Below are positions 6,589 to 8,052 of a DNA stretch of 8,052 nucleotides, in pieces. The translations under genes were made by a program, and so were the position numbers. How positions within the stretch are numbered: position 1 is the first letter of the stretch; each line of letters opens with the position of its first letter. Source of the DNA: UBA6019 sp036564345 (GTDB lineage: Bacteria; Chloroflexota; Dormibacteria; Dormibacterales; Dormibacteraceae); contig DATCOZ010000324.1 in NCBI GenBank assembly GCA_036564345.1, positions 1 through 8,052 of the forward strand. The letters are read 5' to 3'. The notes beneath the pieces were generated by a model. That model saw only the letters and a list, made by a program, of their open reading frames with translations, searched no databases and had not been told where the DNA came from.

Positions 6589-7318
6589 GAACGGAGGCTT
6601 AGGGCTGATCCCCTACCTGATGGCCGGCCACCCCGACCGCGACCGGTCGATCGCCGCGGCCCGCTCGCTGGCGGCCCTGCCGATCGCGGCGCTGGAGCTG
6701 GGCATCCCCTTCAGTGACCCGCTCGCCGACGGTCCGGTGATCCAGCGCGCCGGCCAGGCGGCGCTGGAGGCTGGGGCGACCGTCGCGGGCTGCCTGGAGA
6801 TCGCGGCCGCAGTCTCGGGCAGGGCGCCGGTGGTGTTCATGTCCTACGTCAACCCGATCCTCTCCTACGGCCCCGAGCGCTTCGCGGCCGACGCGGCCAG
6901 CGCCGGCGTGGCGGGGGTGATCCTGCCCGACCTGCCGCCGGAGGAGGGCGAGAGCGTCGTGGCGGCGCTGCACGGGTGCGGCCTGGCGACCGTCTTCATG
7001 GTGGCGCCGACCAGCAGTGAGGAGCGCATCCGGCTCATCTGCGGCGCCTCCAGCGGCTTCGTCTACTGCGTCACCCTGACCGGTATCACCGGCGTCCGGG
7101 CGGAGCTTCCCCCCGGTGTGGGCGAACTGCTCAGCCGGATCCGCCCGCACACAACGCTCCCGGTCGCGGCCGGTTTCGGCATTGCGACACCCGCCCACGT
7201 CGCCGCACTCCGAGGCATTGCCGACGCCGCCGCAGTTGGGAGCGCGGTCGTCAACGAGGTCGCCGAGGGCCGCGACCCCGCCCGGCTGGTCGAGGAGCTG
7301 CTCGCGGCATGCCGGTGA
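6575..7318 (+). CDS. trpA: Tryptophan synthase alpha subunit
   Basis: TrpA cleaves indole-3-glycerol phosphate to glyceraldehyde-3-phosphate and indole, which is tunnelled to TrpB. The 247-residue barrel has LIPYLMAGHPD as strand 1 (11-21), ELGIPFSDPLADGPVIQ (41-57) with catalytic Glu41 and Asp52 (Glu49 and Asp60 in E. coli numbering), the loop-6 segment TLTGITG (167-173), VAAGFGI (197-203) and the phosphate-binding VGSAVV (221-226). Only about 10 residues precede strand 1, against about 18 in E. coli, so most of the N-terminal helix is missing. The Pyrococcus furiosus enzyme, as I recall it, is similarly short. The start is uncertain: TTG 6575 overlaps trpB and has only AAGGA 11 nt upstream, while an in-frame CTG at 6605 has GGAGG (6593-6597) at ideal spacing. 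The intervening codons include ATT, GGA and TTA, unusual here. Confidence 0.95.
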   Translation: MLRIENGGLGLIPYLMAGHPDRDRSIAAARSLAALPIAALELGIPFSDPLADGPVIQRAGQAALEAGATVAGCLEIAAAVSGRAPVVFMSYVNPILSYGPERFAADAASAGVAGVILPDLPPEEGESVVAALHGCGLATVFMVAPTSSEERIRLICGASSGFVYCVTLTGITGVRAELPPGVGELLSRIRPHTTLPVAAGFGIATPAHVAALRGIADAAAVGSAVVNEVAEGRDPARLVEELLAACR

Positions 7319-7707
7319 GGGGGATCCGCGGCGCGACTACCGCCGGTGGCAACACGGCGGAGGCGATCGTCGAGGCGACGACCGAGCTCCTGACCGAGCT
7401 CGCCAGGCTCAACGATCTCGAGATGGCCGAGGTCTGCTTCGCCTACTTCACGACCACGCTCGACCTCGACGCCGAGTTTCCCGCGCTGGCGGCGCGGCGG
7501 ATGGGCTGGATCGGGGTGCCCCTTCTCTGCGGCAACGACATGGTCGTTCCGGGGCCGAATCCCCGGTCGGTTCCGATGTGCATCCGTATCCTTCTCCTCT
7601 ACAACACCGATCGGGCCCAATCCGAGATGAAGTCCGCCTACCTGCGTGGGGCGCAGGCGATCCGCGCGGACCTCGACCGAACAGCCGGGGAGCTGAACAT
7701 CCAGTGA
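7309..7707 (+). CDS. aroH: Chorismate mutase, monofunctional AroH class
   Basis: AroH-type mutases rearrange chorismate to prephenate, the branch to Phe and Tyr that competes with TrpE. The 132-residue protein aligns along its length with the trimeric Bacillus subtilis enzyme (127 residues): VRGIRGATT (3-11) with Arg7, FPALAAR (57-63) with Arg63, VPLLC (70-74), CIR (91-93) equivalent to Arg90, YLR (111-113) equivalent to Tyr108, and Arg119 equivalent to Arg116. Two oddities stand out: the position of catalytic Glu78 is Asp77 (codon GAC), and the following loop (79-90) is about four residues longer than in B. subtilis. ATG 7309 overlaps trpA by 10 nt, with GAGGAG at 7292-7297 eleven nt upstream; GTG 7315 is a less likely alternative. 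The enzyme is probably active, but this is unproven given the substitution. Confidence 0.93.
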   Translation: MPVRGIRGATTAGGNTAEAIVEATTELLTELARLNDLEMAEVCFAYFTTTLDLDAEFPALAARRMGWIGVPLLCGNDMVVPGPNPRSVPMCIRILLLYNTDRAQSEMKSAYLRGAQAIRADLDRTAGELNIQ

Positions 7708-7718
7708 GCGTCCAGTGA
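7700..7718 (+). repeat. 11-bp tandem duplication at the aroH/aroF junction
   Basis: TCCAGTGA occurs at 7700-7707 and again at 7711-7718, an 11-bp period. The first copy carries the aroH stop and the second carries the aroF GTG start. Deleting one unit leaves AroH unchanged, recreates a GTGA overlap as at other junctions of this operon, and brings GGGGAG (7687-7692) to 11 nt from the aroF start. Confidence 0.6.
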
Positions 7719-8052
7719 TCATCGTCATGTCGCACCAGGCGCTGCCCGCCCAGGTCGACGCCGTCGTCGAGAAGATCGGCGAGCTCGGCCTCACCCCCGA
7801 GCTCTCGAAGGGCGAGGACCGCTCGATCATCGGGGTCATCGGCGGCAACGCCTATGCCTACCGGGAGGCGTTCGCCCACCTGCCCGGGATCCAGGAGATC
7901 GTCCAGATCACCAAGCCCTACAAGCTGGCCAGCCGGGAATGGCAGCCGAAGGCCACCGTCATCGACGTCGGCGGAGTGAAGATCGGCGGCGACGAGGTCG
8001 CGATGATGGCCGGCCCCTGCTCGGTCGAGGGCGTCGAGATGCTGATGGAGAC
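7715..8052 (+). CDS. aroF: 3-deoxy-7-phosphoheptulonate (DAHP) synthase, type I-beta, 3' partial
   Basis: DAHP synthase condenses phosphoenolpyruvate with erythrose-4-phosphate, the first step of aromatic amino acid synthesis. Only 112 codons are present; the frame is open to the window end. The first ~70 residues match the ferredoxin-like regulatory domain of the Thermotoga maritima enzyme: MIIVMS (1-6), LSKGEDRSIIGVIG (30-43), TKPYKLASRE (66-75). The catalytic barrel then begins with TVIDVGGVKIG (81-91) and AGPCSVEG (99-106). Cys102 falls at the same number as the metal-binding Cys102 of T. maritima. In that family the N-terminal domain mediates feedback inhibition by Tyr and Phe, so similar control is likely. 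GTG 7715 is chosen because the in-frame ATG 7727 would remove strand 1. No Shine-Dalgarno sequence lies at useful distance; initiation may depend on ribosomes ending aroH 7 nt upstream. Confidence 0.95.
   Translation, partial: MIIVMSHQALPAQVDAVVEKIGELGLTPELSKGEDRSIIGVIGGNAYAYREAFAHLPGIQEIVQITKPYKLASREWQPKATVIDVGGVKIGGDEVAMMAGPCSVEGVEMLME

Noticed and set aside
7709..7879. Minus-strand frames opposite the 3' end (7448-7879 and 7063-7848)
   Set aside because: The + strand frame from GTG 7715 matches DAHP synthase continuously to the window end, including AGPCSVEG; the antisense frames are shadows.
1..8052. CRISPR arrays, tRNA or rRNA genes, insertion sequences, phage or defence genes
   Set aside because: None is visible on either strand. 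Coding density is nearly complete and no gap between genes exceeds about 100 bp.

Overview
This window is a compact, very GC-rich biosynthetic locus with every gene on the + strand. It holds a complete, unfused tryptophan operon in the order trpE-trpG-trpD-trpC-trpF-trpB-trpA, followed directly by a monofunctional chorismate mutase (aroH) and the first 112 codons of a DAHP synthase (aroF). Before it lies the 3' part of an acyl-CoA dehydrogenase gene of the glutaryl-CoA dehydrogenase/ACX4-like clade. Strong G/C preference at third codon positions, GTG/TTG starts, AroH-type chorismate mutase and a Thermotoga-type DAHP synthase suggest a high-GC bacterium of the Chloroflexota (Thermomicrobia-like) or deep-branching Actinomycetota. 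That placement is an inference; no rRNA or marker gene is present to settle it.

Layout: 1-861 acyl-CoA dehydrogenase (5' truncated by the window); 862-945 short intergenic region that must hold the operon promoter; 946-7318 the seven trp genes; 7309-7707 aroH; 7715-8052 aroF (3' truncated). Junctions are tight: GTGA or ATGA 4-nt overlaps at trpE/trpG, trpG/trpD and trpF/trpB; 34 nt at trpD/trpC; 14 nt at trpB/trpA; 10 nt at trpA/aroH; a 7-nt gap at aroH/aroF. The one exception is trpC/trpF, about 100 bp apart. That gap holds a palindromic GC-rich element and a 35-codon small ORF joined to both neighbours by ATGA overlaps.

Function: AroF makes DAHP, the entry to the shikimate pathway. Chorismate then goes either through TrpE/TrpG, TrpD, TrpF, TrpC and TrpA/TrpB to tryptophan, or through AroH to prephenate for Phe/Tyr. 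TrpE keeps the residues of the usual Trp feedback site, and AroF keeps the N-terminal ferredoxin-like regulatory domain, so control is probably mainly allosteric. I see no attenuator, T-box or TRAP-like leader before trpE.

There is no new defence, mobile or secondary-metabolite system here; it is core metabolism. The points worth a second look are small: the trpC-trpF spacer and its coupled small ORF; a chorismate mutase with Asp at the catalytic Glu78 position and a loop insertion beside it; an apparent 11-bp tandem duplication at the aroH/aroF junction; an ambiguous start and short N-terminus in trpA; and a variant anthranilate-site motif in TrpD.
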